This document shows positions 9,138-17,717 of a DNA stretch of 64,000 nt, in pieces. Numbering within the stretch: the first letter of the stretch is position 1; each line of letters opens with the position of its first letter. A program made the translations under genes and the position numbers. The notes beneath the pieces were generated by a model. It did not search any database and was not told the DNA's origin. It saw only the letters and a list, made by a program, of their open reading frames with translations. The DNA comes from an uncultured Collinsella sp. (GTDB lineage Bacteria > Actinomycetota > Coriobacteriia > Coriobacteriales > Coriobacteriaceae): positions 57,793-121,792 of the forward strand of contig UQLA01000005.1 in NCBI GenBank assembly GCA_900541745.1, written 5' to 3'.

Positions 9138-11438
9138 ATGTTCGCTGCCGCCATCTCGCTCGTCGGTCTTGCGGCGACCGTCTACCTTGTTTTGCGCGAG
9201 GCCAAGGCCATTCGCGCTCAGTCGGGCACCGTCACCAAGGGCGCCTTCGCCTGGAGCGTCGCCTTTGGGCTGTTCCAGCTCTTTTTGACCGTCTGGGGCG
9301 CTATTGGCCTCGTCGCGCAAAACGAGCCGCTCGCCTTTGTGATGCTCATCCTGACCAATGCCATCCTCACCGGCTGCGCCTGGGCCAGTATCGCCCGCGA
9401 CCGCATCGCCCCGCGCGTCTTTGCGTTCGCCGGGCCCGACGCCCCCGCCCCCACCGGCAAGCTCGCCCACCTGCGCGGAGCCTTTGTGGGTAAACCGCTC
9501 GTCGCCGCCGTCCTGTGCCTGCTGCTCGCCGGCGTCTTTGCGCTGCTAGGCATGGAGGTCTCGTCCAACCACGACTTTACCTGGGTCTACCCCCTATGCA
9601 TCCTGCTCGAGTGGGCCATCATCACCACGCTCATGGTCGGCCTGTTCTTCCTGTTCCAGCGCCACGGCGCAGCTCCCGCGGTCCTGGCCTTTGCCCTCTT
9701 TGTCCTGGGCATTGCCGAGTTCTTCGTCATCACGTTTAAATCCATGCCCATCCAGCCGGGCGACCTTTCGGCCATCTCCACCGCCGCCGCGGTCGCCGGC
9801 ACCGGCTACACCTTCTCGATCTCACTGTTCTGCGTGCTGTCCATGGGCTTTACCGCCATCGCCATGCTGCTATGCGAGTACGCCGGCCTGGTGGCACCAC
9901 ACCGTCAGAAGGGCGCCGCCAACGCCAAGCGCATGCTGCTCACCAACCTGCTCGTCGCCGTGCTGTGCCTGGGCGGCGTGACCGCACACGTCACGCTCAT
10001 CGACTACTACAACACCCTTGGCATCACCGTCTACACCTGGCGCCCGCTCGAGAGCTACTGGCGCGAGGGCTACCTGCCCGCTTTCATTAGCGCAGCGCAG
10101 TCCATCAAGCCGCCCAAACCCGCCGACTACTCCGTCGACGATGCCAAGGCCACGCTCAAAAAGTACGCCAAGGCCTACGACAAGTCCGACGCCGCCAAGA
10201 GTGACGAGCGCACCGCCGCAAAGGAGCAGTTCGATAGCGAGAAGCCCACGGTCATCGCCATCATGAACGAGACCTTCTCGGATCTTTCGATCTACCAGAA
10301 CATGCGCGCCGGCTACGAAGGCCCGCAGTACTTTAAGAACCTGTCCAATTGCCTCAGCCGCGGCAAGCTCTACGTGAGCGCCTACGGCGGCGGCACCGCC
10401 AATACCGAGTTTGAGTTTATGACCGGCAACTCCATGGCCAACCTGGGCTCGGGCGTGTATCCGTACACCATTTACAACATGGAGACGACCGGAAATCTGG
10501 CAGAGCAGTTCAAGTCGCTCGGATATTCCACCACGGCCATGCACCCCAACCACGCCACCAACTGGAACCGCGAGAACGTCTACAAGGATTTTGGCTTTGA
10601 CCGGTTCCTGTCCATCAACGATTTCCAGGGTGCCGATACCCTGCGCGGCATGGTGACCGACCAGGCTACCTATGACAAGATTCTTGAGCTGCTCGATCAG
10701 AACGCCGATCCGCAGTTTATCTTCGACGTGACCATGCAGAACCACTCGGGCTACGACACGGGCCTGCTGCCGGTCGACAAGCAGATGCACCTGAACATCG
10801 ACACGACCGATCTGGACGCCAAGACCGTCGAGGACGGCACGCTCTCCGATGTCGACGAGTACGTCTCGTGCATCGAGCAGTCCGACCAGGCGCTGCGCTA
10901 CTTCCTCAACGCCTTGAGCAAGCTCGACCGCAAGGTGGTCGTGGTGTTCTGGGGCGACCACCAGCCGTTCTTCCCGTCCAAGTTCAACGATAAATGGTTT
11001 ACCGGCGAGGACGACGCCACGCATCAGGAGCGCCTGTGGCAGACCGACTACATCATCTGGGCCAACTACGACGTTGCCGGCTGCGACCAGACGAGCGAGG
11101 TCGACGACCTGTCCACCAACTACCTGTCTACGCAGCTTATGCAGCTGATTGGTGCACCGCTGACCGACTACCAGAAGGCGCACATGACGCTGCGCGAGTC
11201 GCTGCCTGCTATCAACTCCGTGGGCTACGAGGACGCCAGCCTGCGCTGGGCACTCTCCTCCAACGTCACCGGTGACGACGCCGCAGCAGCAGCCGCCACC
11301 AAGGCGCGCGAGGATTACGCCAAGATGCAGTACTACGAGATGTTCCGCGACGGCAAGAATGTGTACACCGAGCACTTCCAGACCGAGGCCAACGAGACCG
11401 ACCCCAACTTGGCACCGGGTACGACCAAGATCAAGTAG
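9138..11438 (+). CDS. LtaS-like phosphoglycerol transferase (sulfatase fold)
   Basis: This 766-residue enzyme fits the lipoteichoic-acid-synthase family, which moves glycerol-phosphate units onto membrane-anchored polymers on the outer face. The N-terminal 300 residues hold several hydrophobic segments. The extracellular sulfatase domain begins near residue 370 with VIAIMNETFSDLSIY (metal-binding Glu). The nucleophilic threonine is in GGGTANTEFEFMTGNS, and FWGDHQPF gives the metal-binding Asp and His. The ATG at 9138 has GAGGAG seven nt upstream, so it is preferred to the in-frame GTG at 9123. Coriobacterial polymers are poorly known, so the product could be an LTA-like glycolipid or another phosphoglycerol decoration. 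A hairpin element and terminator follow the stop. Confidence 0.88.
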   Translation: MFAAAISLVGLAATVYLVLREAKAIRAQSGTVTKGAFAWSVAFGLFQLFLTVWGAIGLVAQNEPLAFVMLILTNAILTGCAWASIARDRIAPRVFAFAGPDAPAPTGKLAHLRGAFVGKPLVAAVLCLLLAGVFALLGMEVSSNHDFTWVYPLCILLEWAIITTLMVGLFFLFQRHGAAPAVLAFALFVLGIAEFFVITFKSMPIQPGDLSAISTAAAVAGTGYTFSISLFCVLSMGFTAIAMLLCEYAGLVAPHRQKGAANAKRMLLTNLLVAVLCLGGVTAHVTLIDYYNTLGITVYTWRPLESYWREGYLPAFISAAQSIKPPKPADYSVDDAKATLKKYAKAYDKSDAAKSDERTAAKEQFDSEKPTVIAIMNETFSDLSIYQNMRAGYEGPQYFKNLSNCLSRGKLYVSAYGGGTANTEFEFMTGNSMANLGSGVYPYTIYNMETTGNLAEQFKSLGYSTTAMHPNHATNWNRENVYKDFGFDRFLSINDFQGADTLRGMVTDQATYDKILELLDQNADPQFIFDVTMQNHSGYDTGLLPVDKQMHLNIDTTDLDAKTVEDGTLSDVDEYVSCIEQSDQALRYFLNALSKLDRKVVVVFWGDHQPFFPSKFNDKWFTGEDDATHQERLWQTDYIIWANYDVAGCDQTSEVDDLSTNYLSTQLMQLIGAPLTDYQKAHMTLRESLPAINSVGYEDASLRWALSSNVTGDDAAAAAATKAREDYAKMQYYEMFRDGKNVYTEHFQTEANETDPNLAPGTTKIK

Positions 11439-11465
11439 CGACTAGCTGCGAGTTCATAACTGAAA

Positions 11466-11595
11466 CGTCTGTCCGGGCGGAGGCATATAAGGTTCCCTGC
11501 TCGGACAGTCCTGCGCAAGACGAAGGCCACATTAAGTGGCCTTCTTTGCGTGCGGAACTCGCGATGAACCTTATATGCCTCCGCCCGGACAGACG
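11466..11595 (+). repeat. Covarying-stem hairpin element, copy A
   Basis: A perfect 30-bp outer stem (11466-11495 with 11566-11595) encloses a 70-nt core that starts CCTGCTC and ends GGAACTCGCGAT. Inside the core, GAAGGCCAC pairs with GTGGCCTTC around ATTAA. The same core occurs inverted at 16845-16973 and directly at 53195-53345, with different outer arms that remain self-complementary. The element lies just after the LtaS-like gene. It has no coding potential that I would trust. Confidence 0.9.
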
Positions 11596-11651
11596 CCTTG
11601 TTGTTGGAGCACGGCTTGTCATGGGGGTATCCGCTGAACATATATAAATTG

Positions 11652-11676
11652 AAGGCCACGTCTTGTGGCCTTTTTT
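11652..11676 (+). terminator. Rho-independent terminator after the LtaS-like gene
   Basis: AGGCCAC pairs with GTGGCCT around GTCTT, followed by TTTTTT. The stem sequence matches the inner stem of the hairpin element just upstream, although the loop differs. Confidence 0.8.
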
Positions 11677-11681
11677 GCATC

Positions 11682-12039
11682 CGGAAAGCGTGTCCCGTAA
11701 TCCATGTCTGGGATGGGATGCGGTTTCCGCTTGGGACCCGATTGGGAAAGAGTGTCCCACTATTCAGCTGGATTCCGGGATGTATTTTCCGGTTGAGGCT
11801 CGTTGGGAAAGTGCGTCCCACTTTGGGGGCTGATTCTGGGACGTGGTTTCCGGTTGGCTCTCATTGGGAAAGTTCATCCCATTTCTCGGCCTAATTATGG
11901 GACGCAGTTTCCCGTTGAGGACCCTTTTGGGAAAGTGCGTCCCGGTCTGGGCGCTCAAACTGGGATGGATTTTCCGGATGAGAGCTTGACGGAAAATGTG
12001 TCCCGTTCCGGGCGCTAATTGTGGGATGCAGTTTCCGCT
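11682..12039. repeat. Array 1 of six ~50-nt palindromic units, ~61-nt period
   Basis: Six units begin near 11682, 11743, 11804, 11865, 11928 and 11990. Each has the form [T/C]GGGAAA-n3-GTCCCA, a variable 14-17 nt loop, then TGGGATGC-n3-TTTCC, so each can fold into a hairpin. Spacers of 11-13 nt separate the units. Loops and arms vary, unlike CRISPR repeats. A related array lies upstream of the surface-protein gene at 16337-16808. Confidence 0.9.
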
Positions 12040-12060
12040 TGCGGAGTCTCCACTCAACAG

Positions 12061-12099
12061 AAAACCCAGGTGGCCTGTTTTTTGGCTACCCGGGTTTTT
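12061..12099 (-). terminator. Terminator of the surface-protein gene
   Basis: AAAACCCAGGTGGCC pairs imperfectly with GGCTACCCGGGTTTTT around TGTTTT. On the minus strand it follows the 12126 stop codon and is trailed by TTTTC. Confidence 0.7.
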
Positions 12100-12125
12100 G
12101 GGTTGTCGATATGTTCGACTGGCTA

Positions 12126-15100
12126 CTAGTGGGTCTTGCGGCGCTTGATCAGCATGATGAGGGCTATCACTACGAGCGTTGCTCCCGCTGCTGCTGCGGT
12201 GGCGACTAGGGCGAATGTTTGGTCGCCGGTGTTTGCGAGGTTCTTCGCTGTGGTCGTAGTCTTGACCTTGGTGTCGGTCTTAGCTCCGTTGTCGGACTTG
12301 GGCTTGTCCGGGTTCGTCGGGGTCTCAGGAGTCTCGGGGTCCTTTGAGCCTTCGGAATCGGTTGGGCCGGCGGTGTTTACCAGCGTATGGTCCAGGAACT
12401 TCTTGGCGCCCGCACTTGCCTGTGAGAACAGGCGGCGCGTGCGGATCGGGGTGGCGTTCACCGTTGTGGGCGCCGTCTCCTCGGCCTCGATATTCACGAG
12501 CGTCGTGCCGGTGTCGAGGCCCACGTCGTTGTATCCCACGTGGCAGTAATACTGCGCACCGTCATCGTCTGCGGTCAGGTCAATCTCGAGCTTTGAGGCC
12601 GTTCCAGCCGCGAGGTTGCCATCGGCACCCACGAGCTTAAACTCTGTCTCGCCGCGGCCCTTGCGGTACCACATATAGGTCGGTGCCAGCCCTGTTTCGC
12701 TATCGTCGGCACCGAGTTGCTTCACATGGCCAATCGCCGAGAGCGTCAGGTGGCTTCCCGCCGTGCGCTCAACCGAAGAGTCGTATCCAAGATCCGACCC
12801 CTCCGCAGCATCCGCCGCAGGTCCGCTCACGGTCATCGTCATGCCATCGGGCATGGTCTTGACCGTGATGATTGCCGAGCGAATACCTGTTTCGGTCGTG
12901 GATCCATTCTTAACGGCGGCGATGGCGAATCGATACTCCGTATTGGGCTGCAGCCCATCCCACTTGAGCGAGGTCTGCGTGTTGTCGGCAATCTTCCAGC
13001 TATTGACGACCGCATCCGCCGCATTGCTCTGCAGCATGCCCACGCCGTAGCTAAAGCCACTCTTGTTTGCGAGTACATCGTCCCAGCTAAACGTAACGCT
13101 GGTCGAATCGACGGCGTTTGCCGTAAAGCCCGTCACGGCCGGCGCGTCGGGCATCTCGACGTCCTTAACGTCATAGCCCACGATCCAGAACTGGTCGGTG
13201 TCCTTGGTGCCGAGCTTGTCGCCCGAGTCTGCCTCGAACTTGTCGACATCCACCGCGTTGACGCCCAGACGCCACACAAAACCGTACTTGCCCTGCGCGG
13301 CCTCGGGCAGGTTGTCGACGGTGCCGCCGTATTCGGTCGATTCACTCGAGGAGTTACCCGTAGTAAAGCCGGCGTTGGCACCAAAGCACAGGCCGCCAAA
13401 CAACTCGTGCTTTGCGAGCTTCGCGCCCATGACAACGCTGCCGTTCAGCGTCAAGCCGAGCTCGAGCTCCTGCTCCTTGCCCTCCTCGACTTCGATGGTC
13501 TGCTCAATGCTCGCCCCCGACTGCGCGACGGCGCCGTTAAACCCATCGTGCGTGTAGGCGCGCGTTACGCCAGGCTTGCCCAGGCCAAAGGAATCCCCAA
13601 CGGGAGTCTCGCCGTTGAGCGTCGTTTGATAGGTTCCGGGTTCTCCCGACCGGTTGGTCAAAAAGTAGCTGAGCGGCGTCATATTGTGCTGTTTGGCAAT
13701 GCGGTCATAGGCCTCGACATTAACGACCGAGGTCTGCGCGCCGAGCGACACGGGCGCCGCCATCACGCCCTTACCACCAGTTTCCTCATTTTCGATCTCA
13801 TACTCGTAATAGACCATCGGAATCGTGTAGAGCACGGTCTTGTCACCCTCGCCAGCATGCGACTCATAGCTTACGCTTGCGCTGACCGTGCGCTCACTCC
13901 GGTAGTCATAGCATCCCTCGGCGGCAAAATCGACTGAAGCATTCATCGCGACCAGGGGCGGACCGGTCTGCACCTCGACGGCAACGCCCAACTCGGCGCC
14001 AATGGTATAGCCCTGGGATGTCCCCGTGCCCTTTTCCTCTCCGTATGACGTGCCGCCCAACACCAGATAGCCGTATGCCTGCTCCAGATCCTCAACATAG
14101 GGCGCATCCTGCAGCACGGCAAGCACGCGCGGGTTGGTATAGACCTTGTAGCGGTCCTTGTACGTGATCTTGACGCTGTCGTTGTCGACATCGGGCAGCG
14201 CGAGCGAGATAAATGTGCCGTAGGTAGTGCCGCGACGGTTGCTCTCGTTAATCACCTGCTCCTCGCCGCGGCGCACCTTTCCGTTCTCGTCGAGCGAAAA
14301 ATGCGAGGCGGTCATCCAATAGTAGTCATCGTTCTTGCGCAGGTCCTCGTCGCGGTGCTTGCCCACCACGGCGATAAAGCTCTCGTTATAGCGGTCCGAA
14401 CCCGAGACGCTGCCCGCCTTGACGTCGCTGATCCACACCTGCTCTATACCCTTGTGGTCATGCTTGTTGCTGCTGTTGTATTGCTGACCGCTCATGCTCA
14501 TGGTTCCGACCATGGACCCCAAGCCCTGAGCCCCGCTCTGTGCCGTGTTGCAGGCAAAGTCGCGGAACACATCGCCGCCCACGAGCACCTCGTCGACCGC
14601 CAGCTGCTCGGACAGGCCGTCAAGGTTGGCAGTGGCAAGGGCAATAGGCGCCAAGGTGCACGGATAGCGCTTATCCTGAGCGCTATCCTTCCATGCGCTG
14701 TTGGGCACATGCATCAGCCCATAGGAGGCGAGGAGCCCGTCTCTGTATTCCTTACAATCGGAAAGCTTGAACTCGCCAGACTCCGAGTCAAAATACGCGT
14801 AGCGGTACAGCGCGCCGTACAGCCCCTTGCTGCCGTCAGAAGCGCCGTAATCAAAAGCGCTGCGTTGCCAGTCATAGCCCGCAAGAATAAGGCCCGTGAC
14901 GGTTTCACCCGTCTTCTTTCCTTCTTCATCGTAGGCGGCAAACGTGCCGAACGTCGCATTCGCAGCGACCATGGTCTTGCCGTTCGCGGAGAGGGAGATT
15001 GCGCCCGCGTCGCCCAGAGCATCGACATGGACGAGCGCACCCTTGGATGCGTCCCACGAAAACAGCTCGCAATGCGTCGACTTATCAATATTCTTCTTGC

Positions 15101-16214
15101 CGTAGGGTGCCGAGACCACGATGGCGAGGTCATCGCAAAAATCGCGATCGAGGTCGCCGGCCGCTAGCGAAACGACAGGAGCTGACTGAAGCTGCGTCCA
15201 GGAGTCGTTCCCGCCTTTGTTGTGCGTGGTGTAGTCCGCGGCGTTACCGGCATCGATCTTGACGACGCTTTGCTTCCAGTTGCCGCCCTCCAAGTCATAC
15301 ATGTCGACTACAGCCTTGCGCACGCCGTTCTCGTCGACATAGCAGCCCGCGTAGACAAAAAGCTCGTCGACGCCGTCGCCATCGACATCGCCCGCCTCGA
15401 CATCAAAGACGGCGTCGTGCTCTTGCAGGTAACCGGCATCCAGGTACTTAAAACGGCCTTCGTACATCATATTAGTGTTGACCGTCACCGGCAGGTGTGT
15501 GTCGAGAGTGCGCGTACGCCCGTTGCTAAACGAGTAGAGGACCAGCTCAACCTTTCCGGCGTATGACTTGCCGTCAATCGTCGTGGAGGAACTGTCGCCG
15601 TAGGCACGGAGCTCGGCAACGCGGCTCTTTTTGCCCGTGCTGGCGTCGCTGCAGAACTCAACACTCGTGGCGTGAATGCCCGAGAAACCGTTGTTGTCGT
15701 TGGCGAGTACTGTTGAGGACTCATTGTTGCTTAGGTACGACCAGGTGCCGCCACCGTAGTCGCTATGCTTGTAGAGATCGCTGTTCGTATCGAAGTTGTT
15801 GACGTTTTGCCAGAACTTTGCGGCGCCCCACACACTTCCATAGCCATCGGTGAGTTTGCTGCTGCCGCCAATGTCACCGCGCTCGACGTTCTCGAGCTTG
15901 TCGCGCAGAGTGTAGCGATTGCCATGGCTACCGTTAGCTGCCATATAGACCTCGCTGCGCGTGGCAAACGTCGTGGGGATATCAGTGGAATAGGGGCCAA
16001 CGGTATCGGCCGGAATGTCCTCGCTCGTGCCCAGACCCAGGGCTTGATAATCCTGCTCGGTCATATCGGTGATTGCGGGCGCGTCTGCCGCCTGGGCAAC
16101 CTGGGGCGTGGCCGTGAAGCAGGCGGCGCTCGTGGCGATCAACGCAGCAAGCGCCGCCGTCCCAACAAGCGGGATTTTCGACAGCCTACGGATACGGGGG
16201 TGTGGAACGTACAT
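12126..16214 (-). CDS. Large secreted, sortase-anchored surface protein (LAxTG) with FG-GAP, FN3 and Ig-like regions
   Basis: This 1362-residue protein starts at the ATG at 16214, which follows GCGAGGTCCCTC. A signal peptide (PLVGTAALAALIATSAACF...AQAADA) ends near residue 40. The next ~600 residues contain Asp-rich calcium-type loops such as DVDGDGVDELFVY, DLDRDFCDDLAIV and DVDNDSV, as in FG-GAP beta-propellers. A fibronectin-III-like domain (FTANAVDSTSVTFSWDDV, WDGLQPNTEYRFAIAAV) follows near residue 1065-1160, then an Ig-like domain with YMWYRKG and DDDGAQYYCHVGY. The C-terminus has a Pro/Lys/Thr-rich spacer, NLANTGDQ as the sorting motif, a hydrophobic helix and KRRKTH. The role is probably adhesion or glycan binding. 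It is flanked by palindrome arrays and inverted hairpin elements. Confidence 0.85.
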   Translation of the reverse strand: MYVPHPRIRRLSKIPLVGTAALAALIATSAACFTATPQVAQAADAPAITDMTEQDYQALGLGTSEDIPADTVGPYSTDIPTTFATRSEVYMAANGSHGNRYTLRDKLENVERGDIGGSSKLTDGYGSVWGAAKFWQNVNNFDTNSDLYKHSDYGGGTWSYLSNNESSTVLANDNNGFSGIHATSVEFCSDASTGKKSRVAELRAYGDSSSTTIDGKSYAGKVELVLYSFSNGRTRTLDTHLPVTVNTNMMYEGRFKYLDAGYLQEHDAVFDVEAGDVDGDGVDELFVYAGCYVDENGVRKAVVDMYDLEGGNWKQSVVKIDAGNAADYTTHNKGGNDSWTQLQSAPVVSLAAGDLDRDFCDDLAIVVSAPYGKKNIDKSTHCELFSWDASKGALVHVDALGDAGAISLSANGKTMVAANATFGTFAAYDEEGKKTGETVTGLILAGYDWQRSAFDYGASDGSKGLYGALYRYAYFDSESGEFKLSDCKEYRDGLLASYGLMHVPNSAWKDSAQDKRYPCTLAPIALATANLDGLSEQLAVDEVLVGGDVFRDFACNTAQSGAQGLGSMVGTMSMSGQQYNSSNKHDHKGIEQVWISDVKAGSVSGSDRYNESFIAVVGKHRDEDLRKNDDYYWMTASHFSLDENGKVRRGEEQVINESNRRGTTYGTFISLALPDVDNDSVKITYKDRYKVYTNPRVLAVLQDAPYVEDLEQAYGYLVLGGTSYGEEKGTGTSQGYTIGAELGVAVEVQTGPPLVAMNASVDFAAEGCYDYRSERTVSASVSYESHAGEGDKTVLYTIPMVYYEYEIENEETGGKGVMAAPVSLGAQTSVVNVEAYDRIAKQHNMTPLSYFLTNRSGEPGTYQTTLNGETPVGDSFGLGKPGVTRAYTHDGFNGAVAQSGASIEQTIEVEEGKEQELELGLTLNGSVVMGAKLAKHELFGGLCFGANAGFTTGNSSSESTEYGGTVDNLPEAAQGKYGFVWRLGVNAVDVDKFEADSGDKLGTKDTDQFWIVGYDVKDVEMPDAPAVTGFTANAVDSTSVTFSWDDVLANKSGFSYGVGMLQSNAADAVVNSWKIADNTQTSLKWDGLQPNTEYRFAIAAVKNGSTTETGIRSAIITVKTMPDGMTMTVSGPAADAAEGSDLGYDSSVERTAGSHLTLSAIGHVKQLGADDSETGLAPTYMWYRKGRGETEFKLVGADGNLAAGTASKLEIDLTADDDGAQYYCHVGYNDVGLDTGTTLVNIEAEETAPTTVNATPIRTRRLFSQASAGAKKFLDHTLVNTAGPTDSEGSKDPETPETPTNPDKPKSDNGAKTDTKVKTTTTAKNLANTGDQTFALVATAAAAGATLVVIALIMLIKRRKTH

Positions 16215-16245
16215 GAGGGACCTCGCTTTATTCGAGTGGAGTGGA

Positions 16246-16320
16246 CTCATTTTTGCAAATGATACATCCGATGCCCGATATCACGTGTCTCATTTTCGCC
16301 AACGGCGTGTCTCATTTTTG
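16246..16320. promoter_or_regulatory. Repeated CTCATTTT motifs upstream of the surface-protein gene
   Basis: CTCATTTTTG occurs at 16246, CTCATTTTCG at 16289 and CTCATTTTTG at 16311. The last two carry the longer GTGTCTCATTTT and are 22 nt apart. The block lies between the start codon and array 2 and could bind a regulator. No core promoter was clear to me. Confidence 0.4.
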
Positions 16321-16336
16321 AGAATCCGAGATGCCG

Positions 16337-16808
16337 CGGAAATCTTATCCCAGCTCAAAGGCCATTTCTGGGATGTATTTTCCGTCGAGCGCCTCATCGG
16401 GAAACTGCATCCCATTTCAAGCGTCGATTCTGGGACGCATTTTCCCCTTAGACCCTCAACCGGAAACCGCATCCCACTTTGAGCGCAAATTCCGGGATGC
16501 ATTTTCCGCTTGAGCCTCATTGGGAAACGGCGTCCCACTTTGAGGGCTGATTGTGGGATGCATTTTCCGGTTTTGCTCTCATTGGGAAAATGCATCCCGT
16601 TTCTTGACCGAATAATGGGACGCAATTTCCCGTTGGAGCGCCTTTGGGAAAGTGTGTCCCACTTCGACCGCCCAGAGTGGGATGCACTTTCCGCAAAGCA
16701 CCTCAACGGGAAACTACGTCCCATTCCAAAGGCAAATTCCGGGACGCATTTTTCGAAAGCCTGCCCATCCGGAAAGCCCGTCCCACTTTGGACGCATCCG
16801 GGCACGGA
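16337..16808. repeat. Array 2 of eight palindromic units, ~61-nt period
   Basis: Units begin near 16337, 16398, 16460, 16521, 16583, 16645, 16707 and 16770, the last incomplete. Arms follow the same plan as array 1 (GGGAAA-n-GTCCCA then TGGGATGC-n-TTTCC). Many arm changes are matched on the other side of the hairpin. The array lies upstream of the surface-protein gene and ends beside hairpin element copy B. Confidence 0.9.
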
Positions 16809-16844
16809 ACCATCGACCTATCAGGCCTCCCATCAATAAAGAGG

Positions 16845-16973
16845 CGTCCTCCCGGACGGCGGGGCACGAAGTTCATCGCGAGTTCCGCACGCAAAGAAGG
16901 CCACTTAATGTGGCCTTCGTCTTGCGCAGGACTGTAGAGCAGGGAACTTCGTGCCCCGACGCCCGGGAGGACG
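16845..16973 (-). repeat. Covarying-stem hairpin element, copy B (inverted)
   Basis: Outer arms of 30 nt (16845-16874 and 16944-16973) pair with two mismatches. The 69-nt core, read on the minus strand, matches copy A except for a short change near CTGCTCTACAG. The inner stem is GAAGGCCAC with GTGGCCTTC around ATTAA, as in copy A. Copies A and B are inverted relative to each other and bracket the surface-protein gene and both arrays. Confidence 0.9.
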
Positions 16974-17015
16974 TTTCATTTAGAAAGATGGACCGACCGC
17001 CGTCAGCGATGGGAG

Positions 17016-17567
17016 CTACTCCCCCAGCACGGCTTTTTTGGCGGCTGCAGCCATGTTGTCCAGATCTTCCTTGGTGGGGTGATCCTTTGCGGCGACCCAG
17101 TTATCGAGCAGCATCTTAAAGCGGACATTGTCGGGATCTTGCTCGAGCATGGCCTCGTAGCGCTGCTTGACCGCGGGACCCATCTTGCCCTGGCACATTG
17201 CCCAACCCACAAGCTCGGCATCCTCGGCCAAATTGGAGGTCACGCGATTGATAATCTGCTGATAATAGCTCTGGTCAGCGCCAAAACCGCAGGTACCAAA
17301 GAGGAAAACGCGCTTGCCGTGCAGAGCGGAGAGCAGCGCGGCAACCGAAGGCGTGCACGCGCCCTTGTCGCACCAAAAACCGACGAGCACCGTGTCGGCC
17401 GCGCAGGCGCCCTGCGCCTCGAGCGCAACCTGATCTGCATCCGCATCGTCGCTCAACGCCGCGGCATGGACAAACTCAACGCCCGCAGCCTGCAGTGTGC
17501 GCTTGATCGCGCCCGAAACCATCCTGGTATTACCGCTCTTGCTGTTAACCACCAAAGAGCACGTCAT
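17016..17567 (-). CDS. Flavodoxin-family protein
   Basis: This protein of about 183 residues starts MTCSLVVNSKSGNTRMV, the FMN-phosphate loop of flavodoxins (S-x-x-G-N-T). LVGFWCDKGACTP and FLFGTCGFGAD fit the two flavin-binding loops of the fold. A C-terminal helical extension (about residues 120-183) exceeds classical flavodoxins and occurs in flavodoxin-like proteins of gut anaerobes. The ATG at 17567 lies ten nt after GAGG; a GTG six nt earlier is the alternative. The gene stands alone between the palindrome region and an ABC exporter operon, and its upstream region carries a 23-nt repeat block. It probably donates low-potential electrons; the partner is unknown. Confidence 0.8.
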   Translation of the reverse strand: MTCSLVVNSKSGNTRMVSGAIKRTLQAAGVEFVHAAALSDDADADQVALEAQGACAADTVLVGFWCDKGACTPSVAALLSALHGKRVFLFGTCGFGADQSYYQQIINRVTSNLAEDAELVGWAMCQGKMGPAVKQRYEAMLEQDPDNVRFKMLLDNWVAAKDHPTKEDLDNMAAAAKKAVLGE

Positions 17568-17717
17568 AGTCACGTTGCCTCGTTTCCCCCAAAACTAAAG
17601 CCACTAATGCAATTTATTAGATGAATATCTTAGTACTAACGTGACAGATGTAAACCACCGTCTGTCGATTGGCGACGCAGACGACATCTTTGGACAGATT
17701 TCGAACAGTATGTACTT

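Noticed and set aside
11682..12039. Possible CRISPR array
   Set aside because: Repeats differ from unit to unit, each unit is itself a hairpin, loops are short, and no cas genes are near.
16290..16839. Long overlapping frames on both strands within array 2 (for example 16290-16805 and 16510-16839)
   Set aside because: Their repetitive peptides come from the 61-nt palindromic units read in frame. There are no ribosome sites or domains, and related frames arise in array 1.
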